From NCBI GenBank assembly GCA_016191085.1, contig JACPPJ010000032.1, positions 16,852 through 80,851 of the forward strand: a stretch of 64,000 nucleotides of DNA, in the 5' to 3' direction. Each line of letters starts with the position of its first letter. The first letter of the stretch is position 1. This document shows positions 1-9,447 of the stretch, in pieces. The notes beneath the pieces are model-generated. The model saw nothing but the letters and a program-made list of their open reading frames with translations. It was not told where the DNA came from and ran no database searches. A program made the translations under genes and the position numbers. The stretch comes from Acidobacteriota bacterium. GTDB lineage: Bacteria > Acidobacteriota > Terriglobia > 2-12-FULL-54-10.

Positions 1-2277
1 ACGGCGCCGATAATTGGTGTCATCATAATTACATTGCTCTGTCCAAATGGTCTGATAGGTTGGCAGCAAAGTGCCACGTCAGACGAACAGAAAAGAGAAG
101 GCGCCACCGCGCCCGGCGCTCCTTCGTCGCCTGCACAGTCGGAGGAAGAATACATTGAGGTGGAGCGCGATACGCCGTTTGGCAAGCAGCGTTTTCGGGT
201 ACCCAAGAGTTCAGTCGCCGCTCCACCGTCGCAGGGTCAGTCGCCCGCGCCCCAGGTAGTGCCAGCGCCAACTGCCCCTGCCAATCAGCCAGCGGGCCCC
301 GCCGCCCTGCAGTCGCAGCAGCCTGCCCCAGGATCGCAGCCTCCAGCGGCGCCGCCTACTCCTCCGCAAGCAGTGGATGCTACCGTGCCCATCGCCCTCC
401 ACCTGGAAAACGCTAACCTGCTGCAGGTGATCGGCATTATTGCGGCAGAGCTGAAAATGAATTATGTCGTGGACCCCGCGGTCACGGGTTCGGTGAACAT
501 CAACACTCTAGGAGAAGTGCGCCGCAGCGACTTGTTCCCGCTCCTTCAAATGATCCTGCGGATCAACGGGGCTACGGCGGTACAGGTTGGAAATTTCTTT
601 CGCATTGTTCCGTTGAAGGATGTCCAGAGGTTGCCGATCGAACCGCTGTTCAACCCCGAAGCGGGAATGCTTGCCCCGGATGACCGGATGGTCATGAATA
701 TCATTCCACTGAAATACGTCTCTGCTCCGGACATGACCAAAATCCTTACGCCGTTCCTCTCCGAGGGCGGGCACCTGTTCAGCCATGACGCGGGCAACAT
801 CCTGGTGATCACCGATAGCAGCCGGAGCATGAAACGCCTGCTGGAATTAGTGGGCATGTTCGATACGGAGGTGTTCAGCGATCAACGGGCTCGGCTGTAT
901 CAGATAAAGCATGGCCAGGCGACCAAGCTGGCCGCGGAGTTGAAAGACATTTTCTCCGCATACGGCCTGTCGGGAAGCCCCGCCGTGCGGTTCGTGCCCA
1001 TTGACCGCATAAATTCAGTGTTGGCTGTCACTGCAAATCCCTCTGTGTATAGCGAAGTAGAGAAATGGCTTGAGAAGCTCGACCAACCACGCCAGGAGTC
1101 CGGTATCAGAAATTTCATCTACAAGGTCGAGAATGGTAAGGCCGCGGACCTCGCCGGTGTGTTGATACAATTGCTTGGCGGCCCGCCTCCTCAACAAGCT
1201 GCTTCGCGTCCGGGCGCGCCTCCTGGTCTGGGTGGCGTGCCTGTGGCACAAGCTCCGCCGGTCGGAGCGATGCCCGGAAGCGCAGGTGAGCTTTCCCACA
1301 TCCGAATTGTTCCCGATGTGGTAAATAATCAGATATTGGTTCAGTCCACGGCGCAGGAGTTCGAGCAGATTCAGCAAACGCTGAAAGACCTGGATATCAT
1401 TCCGCGGCAAGTCATGATCGAGGCAAAAGTATACGAAGTGGATCTAACGGGAAGCCTCTCAGCGGGCGTTTCTGCATTCCTGCAGAACCGTACGAGCACG
1501 GAACGGAAACCGCTCGGCAGCTTTGCATCTGCACAAGGAGTCGGCGCCGCTTCCCTGAGCGCGTCGATCGGCACACTGGTCGGCAAAACGCGCGAGTTAA
1601 TGCTGTTTCTGAACGCCTTGGAAACGCGGAACCAAGCGCGTGTGATCTCCGCCCCTTCAATCCTCGCGAGCGATAATATCCCCGCCAATATAAACGTGGG
1701 TACTCAGATTCCTGTTCTCACCTCTCAGGCTCTGGTGGCGGGTGCGCAGGTGGGCGGCAGTAGCTTGTTCACCAACACCATTCAAAATCAGGATACGGGA
1801 GTGCTCTTGAGCATTACACCGCGGATCAACTCTTCGGGACTCGTGAACCTACAAATCCAGCAGGAAGTCAGCGCCCCTTTGGAACCAACGGGCGCGATTC
1901 AATCGCCGAGCATTCAGAAAAGGGCTATCTCGACCCAGATCGTGGTTGATAACGGCGATACGATCGCGCTTGGCGGCATCATTCAGGAAAATCGCCAGCT
2001 TTCCAGGAACCGCGTGCCGTTGTTGGGTAATATCCCCTATCTAGGTCTACTGTTCGGCAACACTTCTCTTTCTTCTCAACGGACCGAGTTGATCATCCTG
2101 GTTACTCCTACTGTTATCCGGAATCGTTCCGAGTCGCAGCGCGCCACCGCCGAACTGCGCGACAAATTAAGAGACCTCAGACGCATTCTGGAAGACGAGG
2201 AGAAAGAGCAGAAAGAAAGAGAGCGGCGCGAGCGCAAGCAGTCAGATGCGCAGGCAGGAAGTAAGCAAGCAGATTGA
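1..2277 (+). CDS. gspD: Type II secretion-type secretin (GspD/PulD family), 5' end outside window
   Basis: Outer-membrane secretin that would form the ring channel of a type II secretion or related type IV pilus system. The frame is open from base 1, and the first codons give a run of I/V/L residues, so the signal peptide starts upstream and the TTG at 34 is not the true start. Counting from 34, a Pro/Gln/Ala-rich linker covers about residues 62-113, an N0/STN-type domain 118-193, N1-N3-type repeats about 215-450 and the secretin beta-domain about 455-705 (VMIEAKVYEVD, then IILVTPTVI). The tail of about 40 residues is highly charged (E/K/R/Q). The extra Pro-rich linker before N0 resembles acidobacterial and delta-proteobacterial secretins. 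No other gsp gene lies downstream, because a terminator follows; partners would be upstream, outside the window. GspD is the best fit, though PilQ-like use cannot be excluded. Confidence 0.88.
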   Translation, partial: TAPIIGVIIITLLCPNGLIGWQQSATSDEQKREGATAPGAPSSPAQSEEEYIEVERDTPFGKQRFRVPKSSVAAPPSQGQSPAPQVVPAPTAPANQPAGPAALQSQQPAPGSQPPAAPPTPPQAVDATVPIALHLENANLLQVIGIIAAELKMNYVVDPAVTGSVNINTLGEVRRSDLFPLLQMILRINGATAVQVGNFFRIVPLKDVQRLPIEPLFNPEAGMLAPDDRMVMNIIPLKYVSAPDMTKILTPFLSEGGHLFSHDAGNILVITDSSRSMKRLLELVGMFDTEVFSDQRARLYQIKHGQATKLAAELKDIFSAYGLSGSPAVRFVPIDRINSVLAVTANPSVYSEVEKWLEKLDQPRQESGIRNFIYKVENGKAADLAGVLIQLLGGPPPQQAASRPGAPPGLGGVPVAQAPPVGAMPGSAGELSHIRIVPDVVNNQILVQSTAQEFEQIQQTLKDLDIIPRQVMIEAKVYEVDLTGSLSAGVSAFLQNRTSTERKPLGSFASAQGVGAASLSASIGTLVGKTRELMLFLNALETRNQARVISAPSILASDNIPANINVGTQIPVLTSQALVAGAQVGGSSLFTNTIQNQDTGVLLSITPRINSSGLVNLQIQQEVSAPLEPTGAIQSPSIQKRAISTQIVVDNGDTIALGGIIQENRQLSRNRVPLLGNIPYLGLLFGNTSLSSQRTELIILVTPTVIRNRSESQRATAELRDKLRDLRRILEDEEKEQKERERRERKQSDAQAGSKQAD

Positions 2278-2335
2278 GGCAATTTGTTAGGTTATTTCCC
2301 CTCGCATCAGTAACATGAAAAAATAATCGTCACAC

Positions 2336-2388
2336 TTAGGTGCCTCCGCAGGCACCTAAGTCACTTTGGTGACACCTTCAATTTTTTT
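2336..2388 (+). terminator. Double hairpin terminator after the secretin gene
   Basis: A perfect 10-bp stem (2336-2345 with 2350-2359, loop CCGC) is followed immediately by a 5-bp hairpin (GTCAC/GTGAC, 2360-2373) and a T-rich run at 2382-2388. This is typical of an intrinsic terminator. Confidence 0.7.
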
Positions 2389-2851
2389 CAAAGAAATATC
2401 TAAAAACATCTTGCATTCGAGTTTTCGATAGGCTACGATACGACTCTGTTTTGAACCCAATCGTCTGTCCAACTGTCTGAACCGCTTGTGTGCTGGGGCT
2501 GAGTCGGATAACTAAGCGTTGACGGGAACAAATCGGCTAGTAACGCCCCGGCTGGAACCATCCGCATCGTTAAAAGAGCAGTCAACACCCGGAGGTTGCT
2601 CGAACAAAGGTGATTACCTGCAATTCAGCAGAATTCTCTTGCATTCAGCAACCGCAACTGATATTCAGAAGCATCCGAGTTTCGGGAATGTCATTTTTTG
2701 CTTTTGAAGAATTTTCCTGGCGTTTCGCTTCGAGGAGGTGGTCGCAGAGCGAGAGAAGACGCAAAGCTTTCTTACGTGATGGGCGCTCCACCGAGGTGGC
2801 GCTTCAACCTCAACAATTTTCTCGGAAAGAAAAAACACAAGGAGACTTTAG
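2389..2851 (+). other. Gene-free leader region upstream of the 559-aa secreted protein
   Basis: About 460 bases without a convincing gene; the short frames here have no domain-like content. The last part holds a GC-rich hairpin (CCACC/GGTGG near 2788-2802, extended by GCG/CGC) between a purine-rich stretch and the ribosome binding site AAGGAG at 2839-2844. It may be a long 5' UTR, but no known riboswitch class matches by eye and no clear promoter was found. Confidence 0.3.
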
Positions 2852-4531
2852 ATGAATCACTTGAAGAAAGTCCTTTGGGCACTCGCTGTAACAGTCTCGC
2901 TGGGACTGGTTGGAGCGAGCAGCGCCCTGGCCCAAACCACCTCTTGCACGGCTAACAGCGTCCCAACGCTGGTGCGCGACAAGGGAATCGCCGAATTGAC
3001 CGGCTCAATCGTGCTGAATTGCGGCACGACGGGCGCTGGGATTCCTGCTGGCGCGACTCTCACGGTCAGCATTCAACCCGCGTCTGCTGTTATCACAAAC
3101 AGCCCGGCGTTTCCTCCGACGATCGACATCGGCGGAGTCATCAATCCGGGTGGCGCGCCGACCATCAGCGGAAACACCGTTTCGTTCCCGGTGGGAGCCT
3201 TGGCAGCGGCCACAACGCCCGTCATCACCATCGGCGTTAATCCCGGCGTAGCTGGCACAGCCGGAATTCGCGCCAATGTGTTCGCTTCGGGTGTTACTTT
3301 CCCGCAGCAGATTAGCACGTTGATCACGTCTTCTCCTGCCGGCACCATCGCGATCACGAACAACATCCTGAACGTTGCCATTCCGCAACCGGGATTGACC
3401 GCTTCGTTCGGGACCACGCCGGGAATCGCTCAGTGCACTTCGGCACAACTCGGCGGCGTTCCTACAGCTTTAACTCTAACCGGCCAGATCGTGGGGACGC
3501 CATCGGCGGCAGCGGTCACGGCTCTGTTCGCGGTGACTAACCCCACCGGCTTGCAGGTCCGAACCCCTGCGGGGCTGCAACTGATCACCGCCACGGAGGG
3601 TTTCCCGCAGGCTTTCCAGCCGGTTGGCGCGGGCTTCGAAGGTGTTGATTCGACACAGGGAACGCGCATTATTGTTTCAATTGCATCCCTACCGTCGAAT
3701 GTGCTGCTGATTGCGCCGAACTACGTCACCGCTAGCTTTGTCGGCGGCGCCGGCACCGCCCCGAATTTCCAAATAGGTCTGGTTGCCGGGGCAGATGCGA
3801 ATGGCGCTGGTGGAGCTAGCCCGGCTGCTGTTGTTTCTGGCGGCGCCGGAATATTAGGGCTCACCGTCGTCACTGGCAACACTATTACTTATGAGGTCAC
3901 CGCGTCTAGCAACGCTGTTAACGAAACGATCAACATCCCCGTGGCCTCGTTCACTACCGGAACTCCTAGCCCCGGTGGCACAGTCGCCGCTACAGTCCAA
4001 CTGGCTCCGGTCAGCACTGTCGGAACACCGGTAACCACGCCCATTCCGCGGTTTGGCGCATCCCCGATCTCGGGCAACGTCCTGACCATCATCGCCTGCT
4101 TGACCAACATCCTGTTCCCGTGGGCAGCCAATACCGCCGGCTATGATACTGGCTTCGCAGTTGCCAATACGACAAGCGACATCTTTGGCACCTCAAGCCA
4201 GACCGGAACTTGCACTTACAACTTCTTCGGGAACAATGCGCCGTCCGGTGGCACATTCACCACCGCCTCATTTGCTGGAGGAGTGGTGGATACGCGACTG
4301 CTGTCGGCAATAGCTCCTGGCTTCTCGGGCTACATCATCGTACAGTGCGGCTTCCAACTCGGGCACGGGTTTGAATTCATTAGCAACGGGTTTGGAGGCG
4401 GAGCTGTAACGGTTGGCCAGGGCGGACCTGGACTGATCATTCTACAACCCGCCGCAGCGACGGGTGGGACTTCGCGGAGAGGCTTGGCTTCCGCTGGTCC
4501 GGCCGCGTTCGGCGAAGCGCTTGGACACTAG
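2852..4531 (+). CDS. Secreted protein with a paralogous ~380-aa module and a Cys-containing C-terminal domain
   Basis: Function unknown. The start is well supported: AAGGAG seven bases upstream of ATG, then an n-region with Lys and a hydrophobic segment ending SALA-Q at residues 26-28, a typical Sec signal peptide. Residues about 28-400 match, motif by motif, the N-terminal part of the protein at 13056-15596: SIQPA.A.ITNSP, then FASGV.FP.Q, TEGF, a Gly/Ala/Asn-rich stretch, and a closing PIPRF. The last 150 residues differ from that paralogue and contain ILFPWAANTAGYDTGFAVAN, GTCTYNF and a final Cys-Gly motif; this resembles a C-terminal domain I associate with Solibacter secreted proteins, from memory only. 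The composition is low in charge and rich in A/G/T/V, as in beta-rich surface proteins. It is followed by its own strong terminator, so it is probably a single-gene transcript. Confidence 0.8.
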   Translation: MNHLKKVLWALAVTVSLGLVGASSALAQTTSCTANSVPTLVRDKGIAELTGSIVLNCGTTGAGIPAGATLTVSIQPASAVITNSPAFPPTIDIGGVINPGGAPTISGNTVSFPVGALAAATTPVITIGVNPGVAGTAGIRANVFASGVTFPQQISTLITSSPAGTIAITNNILNVAIPQPGLTASFGTTPGIAQCTSAQLGGVPTALTLTGQIVGTPSAAAVTALFAVTNPTGLQVRTPAGLQLITATEGFPQAFQPVGAGFEGVDSTQGTRIIVSIASLPSNVLLIAPNYVTASFVGGAGTAPNFQIGLVAGADANGAGGASPAAVVSGGAGILGLTVVTGNTITYEVTASSNAVNETINIPVASFTTGTPSPGGTVAATVQLAPVSTVGTPVTTPIPRFGASPISGNVLTIIACLTNILFPWAANTAGYDTGFAVANTTSDIFGTSSQTGTCTYNFFGNNAPSGGTFTTASFAGGVVDTRLLSAIAPGFSGYIIVQCGFQLGHGFEFISNGFGGGAVTVGQGGPGLIILQPAAATGGTSRRGLASAGPAAFGEALGH

Positions 4532-4556
4532 TTCAAGAGCTTGCAAGTAATTTCGG

Positions 4557-4587
4557 GGAGGCAGCCGCAAGGTTGCCTCCTTTTTTT
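4557..4587 (+). terminator. Strong intrinsic terminator
   Basis: A 10-bp stem (4557-4566 with 4571-4580, one G-U pair, loop GCAA) is followed by seven T residues. It ends the transcript of the 559-aa secreted protein. Confidence 0.92.
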
Positions 4588-4625
4588 ATTGGGCGCTTGC
4601 TGTCCGGAAGTTAGGGCGCGGAATT

Positions 4626-4726
4626 GTAAGGGCACGACTTTAGTTCGTGCCGATTAGCGCGGCCCTCAGGGGTTTAAACCCCTGAGGTGAAGCCTGGTTT
4701 CGGCATGGCTGAAGCCATGCCCTTAC
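4626..4726. repeat. REP-like dispersed repeat, family A, copy 1
   Basis: A 101-bp element with perfect 8-bp terminal inverted repeats (GTAAGGGC/GCCCTTAC). Three hairpins lie inside: GGCACGA/TCGTGCC (4631-4651), a perfect 24-bp palindrome at 4664-4687, and GGCATGGCT/AGCCATGCC (4702-4721). Related copies are at 25918-26051 and 29642-29812. Confidence 0.8.
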
Positions 4727-4837
4727 GGCATCTCCTCGCTATATAGCAAAGCTGAAAATGCCCTAGGGCGTCTGGACGGGTGAGTTGTATGCAGCTGCGG
4801 CCGAGCGCTGCGCGCGCCCGGCCAAATCGTACTCAAT

Positions 4838-5659
4838 TTAGTTCTCTGTTTTTTTCCCGCCAGGCGCAGGCTTTGCGTTAGGTGGTAGGGTGGGATTGTC
4901 AGCGGCGGGAAACAGGAAGCCGACTATGTCCAGAATGGCCTGCCCGCCACCGGGCTCGACTTTTACTCCGATACCCTGGTGATAGTAGAACGTAAAAGGA
5001 TCACTTTTCAGCTTGAAGCGGACGTCGGCCTTTTCACCCGGAGCCACTGTTTCTTTGCTCACACCTACATCAATGCAGTTGCAGAGAGTGACTAGAGAAG
5101 CGGTTACCTGAACGGGATGGTCCGCGATGTTCTCAAAAGGAAATTCGATCTCGATTACGTCACCCTGTCGTTTCTCTCCAAAATCGTACTCCCTGTAATC
5201 GAACTTCAGATCCGGCGTGGGGTTATCGGAAACTGGCTTCACAACCTGGGAAGCCTTCATGACGCTAGGCAAAGGAGGCGGAGCCGCCATGAACAGATAC
5301 CATTTACCCTTTACGAGTTTCCACTGCGTGATGGCGTTAAATGTGAGCACCTGACCGGCGAATTGCGGAATCTCCTGATCCACACCCACGGTGGCTAAAG
5401 CCTGCTGCCCCCCTGGTTTTAACTCAATGTTTCGAATTTGGTATTTCAGAATGGCTGGCTTCGGCTGCGAGCGGAATATGTCTCGCGATTCCGGGTCTAT
5501 GTATTTTTCGGCCGTTTTCCACTTGCTTTGGATGTATGCGTCGTAGTAACGATTGAGTGTCTCTTCAAGTTTCTTCTGTGGATCGGCAGCGGTGGCCGTC
5601 ACAGCGGCGGTAACAGCGATCACACAGCATACAAGAACGTCTCGAACCGACCTTTTCAT
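4838..5659 (-). CDS. Secreted DUF1573-like protein with an N-terminal NTF2-like region
   Basis: Exported protein of unknown function. The N-terminus (MKRS then a hydrophobic run to TATAA) is a Sec signal peptide. Residues about 28-125 (KKLEETLNRYYDAYIQSKW, later WKLVKGKWYLF) look like an NTF2/SnoaL-type alpha+beta fold. Residues about 150-250 carry the DUF1573/ASPM-SPD-2-Hydin-like pattern: a FDYREYDFGEKRQGD strand, FENIADHPV, a CNC pair, then a PGEK turn before a strand. DUF1573 domains are usually Ig-like modules of exported proteins. The tail is Pro/Lys rich. The gene has its own AAGGAG site and a -10-like box upstream, and it runs opposite to both neighbours. Confidence 0.72.
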   Translation of the reverse strand: MKRSVRDVLVCCVIAVTAAVTATAADPQKKLEETLNRYYDAYIQSKWKTAEKYIDPESRDIFRSQPKPAILKYQIRNIELKPGGQQALATVGVDQEIPQFAGQVLTFNAITQWKLVKGKWYLFMAAPPPLPSVMKASQVVKPVSDNPTPDLKFDYREYDFGEKRQGDVIEIEFPFENIADHPVQVTASLVTLCNCIDVGVSKETVAPGEKADVRFKLKSDPFTFYYHQGIGVKVEPGGGQAILDIVGFLFPAADNPTLPPNAKPAPGGKKTEN

Positions 5660-5692
5660 TCCGGGAATCTCCTTCTGGATCTTGAGTCTCTT

Positions 5693-5698
5693 ATTATA
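5693..5698 (-). promoter_or_regulatory. -10-like TATAAT box for the DUF1573-like gene
   Basis: TATAAT read on the minus strand, about 34 bases before the ATG at 5659. No good -35 hexamer was found at the usual spacing. Confidence 0.35.
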
Positions 5699-5964
5699 CC
5701 CTGCGGCGCTAATTGACGCCTCATGATAGATACGCTGAATACGCTGATGCCCGTTGGCTCTGCCGGGTTGCCCGTGAAAAGCTGTATGGGATCACATAAA
5801 GACGCGCTAAGCATTTTGCAGCATCGGCGGACCCATGGTACAACGCGAGACACCGGTGGATTGCCGAACACAAAAACCGTGGGCGCAGCGGTTGAGAGTT
5901 GACGCGTGTGTTTTCTTGGGAATACACTTCGCCTTAGCCCATTCTCGTAAACCAGGGGTTCTTC
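5699..5964. other. Intergenic region without a recognised gene
   Basis: Divergent spacer between the DUF1573-like gene and the SBBP protein gene. Frames crossing it have no domain-like content. Apart from the -10-like box at its left edge, nothing was recognised. Confidence 0.4.
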
Positions 5965-8900
5965 ATGCGACATTTGTTGAATATAGTGCTCGTCGGAATC
6001 GTCTTCGCTGTTTCTGCCGCTGCGGTGAACACATCGGCTCCGGCGCAGCCGAAAATCGTTGACGTGGTCAACAAACTCCCATTGGCTTTTGAAGCGAATC
6101 GCGGCCAGACAAATCCGGCGGTGAAGTTCCTGTCCAGAGGTGCCGGCTATAATCTATTTTTGACCTCTACTGAAGCCGTATTGGTATTGCGGGCGCAACA
6201 AGCTGAAGTGGACGGTGCGGGAGATTCGCATCCGGCCGTTTTACGCATGAAATTTATCGGAGCAAACCCCTCGGCAGTGACCGGTATCGGCGAACTGTCG
6301 GGCAAAGCCAATTACTTTCGCGGAAAAAGCCTGAAGGAGTGGCAAACTAAAATACCAACTTACTCTAAAGTTCGATATCGCGATATTTATCCGGGCGTGG
6401 ATTTGCTGTATTACGGGAACGGCAGACAACTGGAGTACGACCTGATAGCCGCTCCAGGCGCTCGTACCGACTCTATTCGATTGAAGATTGATGGAGCACA
6501 GAGGCTGGCATTGCAAGCTGGCGGGGATTTAATCCTCCAGACGGCCGACGGCGATGTCCGTTTAGCTAAGCCATTTATCTACCAAGATGTGACGGGCGGA
6601 CGACGCGAAATACAAGGATCATATGTCATCACCGCTAAGGACGAGATCGGTTTTCGCATAGGCGCATACGACACCAGCAAACCCCTAGTGATTGACCCCG
6701 TCCTGGTGTACGGCACGTATTTAGGCGGTACCGGCAACGACTCCGGGCGCGCCATTACGGTCGATTCGATCGGAAACGTGTATGTCACCGGTTACACTGA
6801 GTCGCTCAATTTCCCCGTCGCCGGAGCCCTGCAAACCAACCTTGGTGGAAATTCGGGGCGAGATGTTTTTGTGACGAAACTTAATCCTGCTGGCACTGCG
6901 CTGGTCTTTTCAACATTCATTGGAGGAGCCGGCCAAGAGCAGGCGAATTGTATCGCCGTCGATTCGACGGGGAATGTTTACATCGCCGGGAGCACCATGT
7001 CCGCCGATTTCCCCGTTATTTTGGGAGGTATTAAGATCACGTACTCATCACCATACGAGGATGGCTTCATCACAAAACTGGCTCCTGACGGAGCCACGCT
7101 CGTTTTCTCGACGTACTTCGGAGGAACGGGACAGGATCAGATCTTCGGCATTGCCGTCGATGCTACTGGCAACGCTTTTATAGCCGGGCGCACCGACTCC
7201 GATATATTTCCAACCACGGCAGGCGCATTCCAAACTGCCTCGGCGGGGGCGCCGGATGCCTTTGTGGCAGAGTTGAATTCACTAGGGAACAATCTCGTTT
7301 TCTCGACACTTCTGAGCGGAGAAGGAGTAGACGGGGCGTTTGCGATCGCCTTGGATTCCATGCTCAACATTGTCGTAACTGGCGTGACAAATTCGCTAAG
7401 TTTTCCTTTTCTCAACGCCTTTCAGACTGGCTGGGTCGGTGCTACGGACGTTTTCGTAACTAAGCTGAACTCAGCGGGAATGCCGTTGTTCTCCACTTAT
7501 ATCGGGGGCCAAGGGACTGATCAAGGAAACGCCGTTGCGGTCGATACGGCGGGCAACGTTTATGTCACAGGTCTCACCAATTCTCCTGATTTCCCGACAA
7601 TGAACGCCCTTCAACAAGCGATCGGGGGTAGCTTCGCCAACGCGTTTGTTACTAAGTTCAACGCGTCGGGCGGTATGGTGTATTCCACGTATCTTGGCGG
7701 AAGCGGTGGCAGCAACGGCACGGGTATCAGCGCGGATGCTACCGGCAACGCATTTGTGACGGGAAGCGCTGGTGTGGGCTTCCCGACTGCTAATCCGATC
7801 CAGAACACGCCGGGAGGCGGAGTTGCGAATGCATTCGTGTCAAAACTGAACGCAACCGGAACCGCTCTCACATATTCCACGTACCTCGGCGGCAATGGCA
7901 ATGATCAGGGGGCGGGGATCAAGCTGGATTCGGCTGGTAACGCCTACGTGGTGGGGACAGCGAATTCGACCAATTTCCCTACCGTCCAAGGCTCTTTCCA
8001 GGCCGCCGCCAGAGGGGGTAGTGATGCGTTTGTAGTAAAACTGTCGGAGACCAACAATCCGGTACCGACGATTACCTCGATTTCTCCGACAACCGCGCAG
8101 GCGGGAGGCCCGGCGTTCGCCTTGACGGTAATTGGTTCGAATTTTATCTTGGGTTCCGCCGTCCAGTGGAACGGTAGCGCGCGCCCGACCACTCTCGTCA
8201 GCACCTCACAATTGACCGCTGCCATTCCCGCCAGCGATATAGCTACTGTAGGTGCGGTACAGGTTACGGTATTCAATCCACCTTCTGGCGGTGGAGCTTC
8301 CAACGCGGTCAGTTTCACCATCAATCCATCCGCACCACCGGCCGTTGTTGCCATTTCCCCGAATACTGTCACGGCTGGCGCAGCAGCGTTCACGCTCACC
8401 ATTACCGGTTCTAACTTCGGCAGCGCGTCGGTTGTGCAATGGAACGGGAGTTCACGACCGACGACATTTGTAAGTAGTACACAGCTCACCGCGAGCATCC
8501 CTGCTAGTGACGTTGCATTAGCTGGCACGGCTCAGATCGCCGTTTCATCGCCGTCCGGCGGAGCGTCCGGTGCAGTCACGTTCAGCATCGCGCCCACCAC
8601 ACCCATCATCAACCCGAATGGCGTAGTGAATGGGGCCAGCTTTGCCGCGGGTGCGGCGGTCGCCGCGGGCAGCGTAACCTCTTTGTTCGGAAATAGTTTC
8701 AGCGCCAGTGTTCCCGGCGGCTTAACCGTCGTAGTCAACGGAATCGCAGCTCCCGTCTATTCTGTGTCGCCGCAGCAGGTGAATTTCCAAATGCCGTGGG
8801 AGGTGGCCGGGCTCTCCGAGGTGTCTGTCCAGGTATCGGTCGGGGCCGCGGCAAGTAGTCCAATTGTGGTACCGCTGGCGGCGTACGCTCCCGGAATTTT

Positions 8901-9291
8901 CCTGGCGAGCGCTACAGGCACGCAGGGCGCAATCCTAATCGCGGGAAGCGCATTTGTTGCGGCGCCCGTGGGGGCGTTCACCGGTTCCCGCCCCGCAAAT
9001 CGCGGCGAATTCATCACCATCTACTGTACTGGCCTCGGAGCGGTCACGAATCAACCCGGTACCGGCGCTAGGGCGTCCGAGTCTCCATTGTCTGCAACGA
9101 CCGCCGCGCCGGTGGTAACCATTGGAGGTCTGCCCGCCTCAGTCTCTTTCTCCGGGCTAGCACCAGGATTTTTCGGGCTGTATCAAGTGGATGTGCAGGT
9201 ACCCCAAAACCTGTCGCCCGGAAGCAGCGTGCCGGTCGTGCTTAACATAGGTGGAGTCAGCTCCAATAGCGTTACCATCGCAGTTCAATGA
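5965..9291 (+). CDS. Giant secreted SBBP-repeat beta-propeller protein with two TIG domains and a TIGR03437 C-terminus
   Basis: Predicted surface or extracellular protein of unknown ligand. Start: ATG after AGGGG, followed by a signal peptide ending near residue 27 (NTSAPAQP). Residues about 28-245 form the domain that usually precedes SBBP repeats (FEANRGQTNPAVKFLSRG, YLFLT-like). About 248-695 are at least eight SBBP repeats with the cadence YGTYLGG, VDSxGNVYVTGxTxSxxFP. Two IPT/TIG Ig-like domains follow at about 697-785 and 790-875 (ISPxTxxAGxxAFxLTVxGSNF). The last 230 residues (from GVVNGASF; VSPQQVNFQMPW; TGLGAVTNQPGTG; YSGLAP-like FSGLAPGFFGLYQVDVQVP) are TIGR03437. It heads a run of three plus-strand genes with the same C-terminus. 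No transmembrane anchor is visible after the signal peptide, so the C-terminal domain may be the attachment or sorting part; that is inference. Confidence 0.88.
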   Translation: MRHLLNIVLVGIVFAVSAAAVNTSAPAQPKIVDVVNKLPLAFEANRGQTNPAVKFLSRGAGYNLFLTSTEAVLVLRAQQAEVDGAGDSHPAVLRMKFIGANPSAVTGIGELSGKANYFRGKSLKEWQTKIPTYSKVRYRDIYPGVDLLYYGNGRQLEYDLIAAPGARTDSIRLKIDGAQRLALQAGGDLILQTADGDVRLAKPFIYQDVTGGRREIQGSYVITAKDEIGFRIGAYDTSKPLVIDPVLVYGTYLGGTGNDSGRAITVDSIGNVYVTGYTESLNFPVAGALQTNLGGNSGRDVFVTKLNPAGTALVFSTFIGGAGQEQANCIAVDSTGNVYIAGSTMSADFPVILGGIKITYSSPYEDGFITKLAPDGATLVFSTYFGGTGQDQIFGIAVDATGNAFIAGRTDSDIFPTTAGAFQTASAGAPDAFVAELNSLGNNLVFSTLLSGEGVDGAFAIALDSMLNIVVTGVTNSLSFPFLNAFQTGWVGATDVFVTKLNSAGMPLFSTYIGGQGTDQGNAVAVDTAGNVYVTGLTNSPDFPTMNALQQAIGGSFANAFVTKFNASGGMVYSTYLGGSGGSNGTGISADATGNAFVTGSAGVGFPTANPIQNTPGGGVANAFVSKLNATGTALTYSTYLGGNGNDQGAGIKLDSAGNAYVVGTANSTNFPTVQGSFQAAARGGSDAFVVKLSETNNPVPTITSISPTTAQAGGPAFALTVIGSNFILGSAVQWNGSARPTTLVSTSQLTAAIPASDIATVGAVQVTVFNPPSGGGASNAVSFTINPSAPPAVVAISPNTVTAGAAAFTLTITGSNFGSASVVQWNGSSRPTTFVSSTQLTASIPASDVALAGTAQIAVSSPSGGASGAVTFSIAPTTPIINPNGVVNGASFAAGAAVAAGSVTSLFGNSFSASVPGGLTVVVNGIAAPVYSVSPQQVNFQMPWEVAGLSEVSVQVSVGAAASSPIVVPLAAYAPGIFLASATGTQGAILIAGSAFVAAPVGAFTGSRPANRGEFITIYCTGLGAVTNQPGTGARASESPLSATTAAPVVTIGGLPASVSFSGLAPGFFGLYQVDVQVPQNLSPGSSVPVVLNIGGVSSNSVTIAVQ

Positions 9292-9303
9292 TTCTTTCGA
9301 GTG

Positions 9304-9333
9304 CGCGATGGAGCTGGTTGCGGCTCCATCGCG
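9304..9333 (+). terminator. GC-rich hairpin after the SBBP protein gene
   Basis: Perfect 11-bp stem (9304-9314 with 9323-9333) and an 8-base loop, 12 bases after the stop codon. No T-run follows, so it may be a weak terminator or an mRNA-stabilising hairpin. Confidence 0.5.
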
Positions 9334-9447
9334 ACGAGGATTCTCATCGTTGATCGAAGTTCTATGAGACTTGCCTCGTCACATCATCCCTAAAAGTGGC
9401 GAAACTTTCTGTGGCATTTCGGGTTAACCTGATAGGGCTGCAAATCT

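Noticed and set aside
2735..2810. GACGCAAAGC resembling part of a GEMM (cyclic di-GMP) riboswitch
   Set aside because: The other conserved parts, notably the GGGCAAACC strand and the tetraloop-receptor arrangement, are absent nearby. The match is only ten bases.
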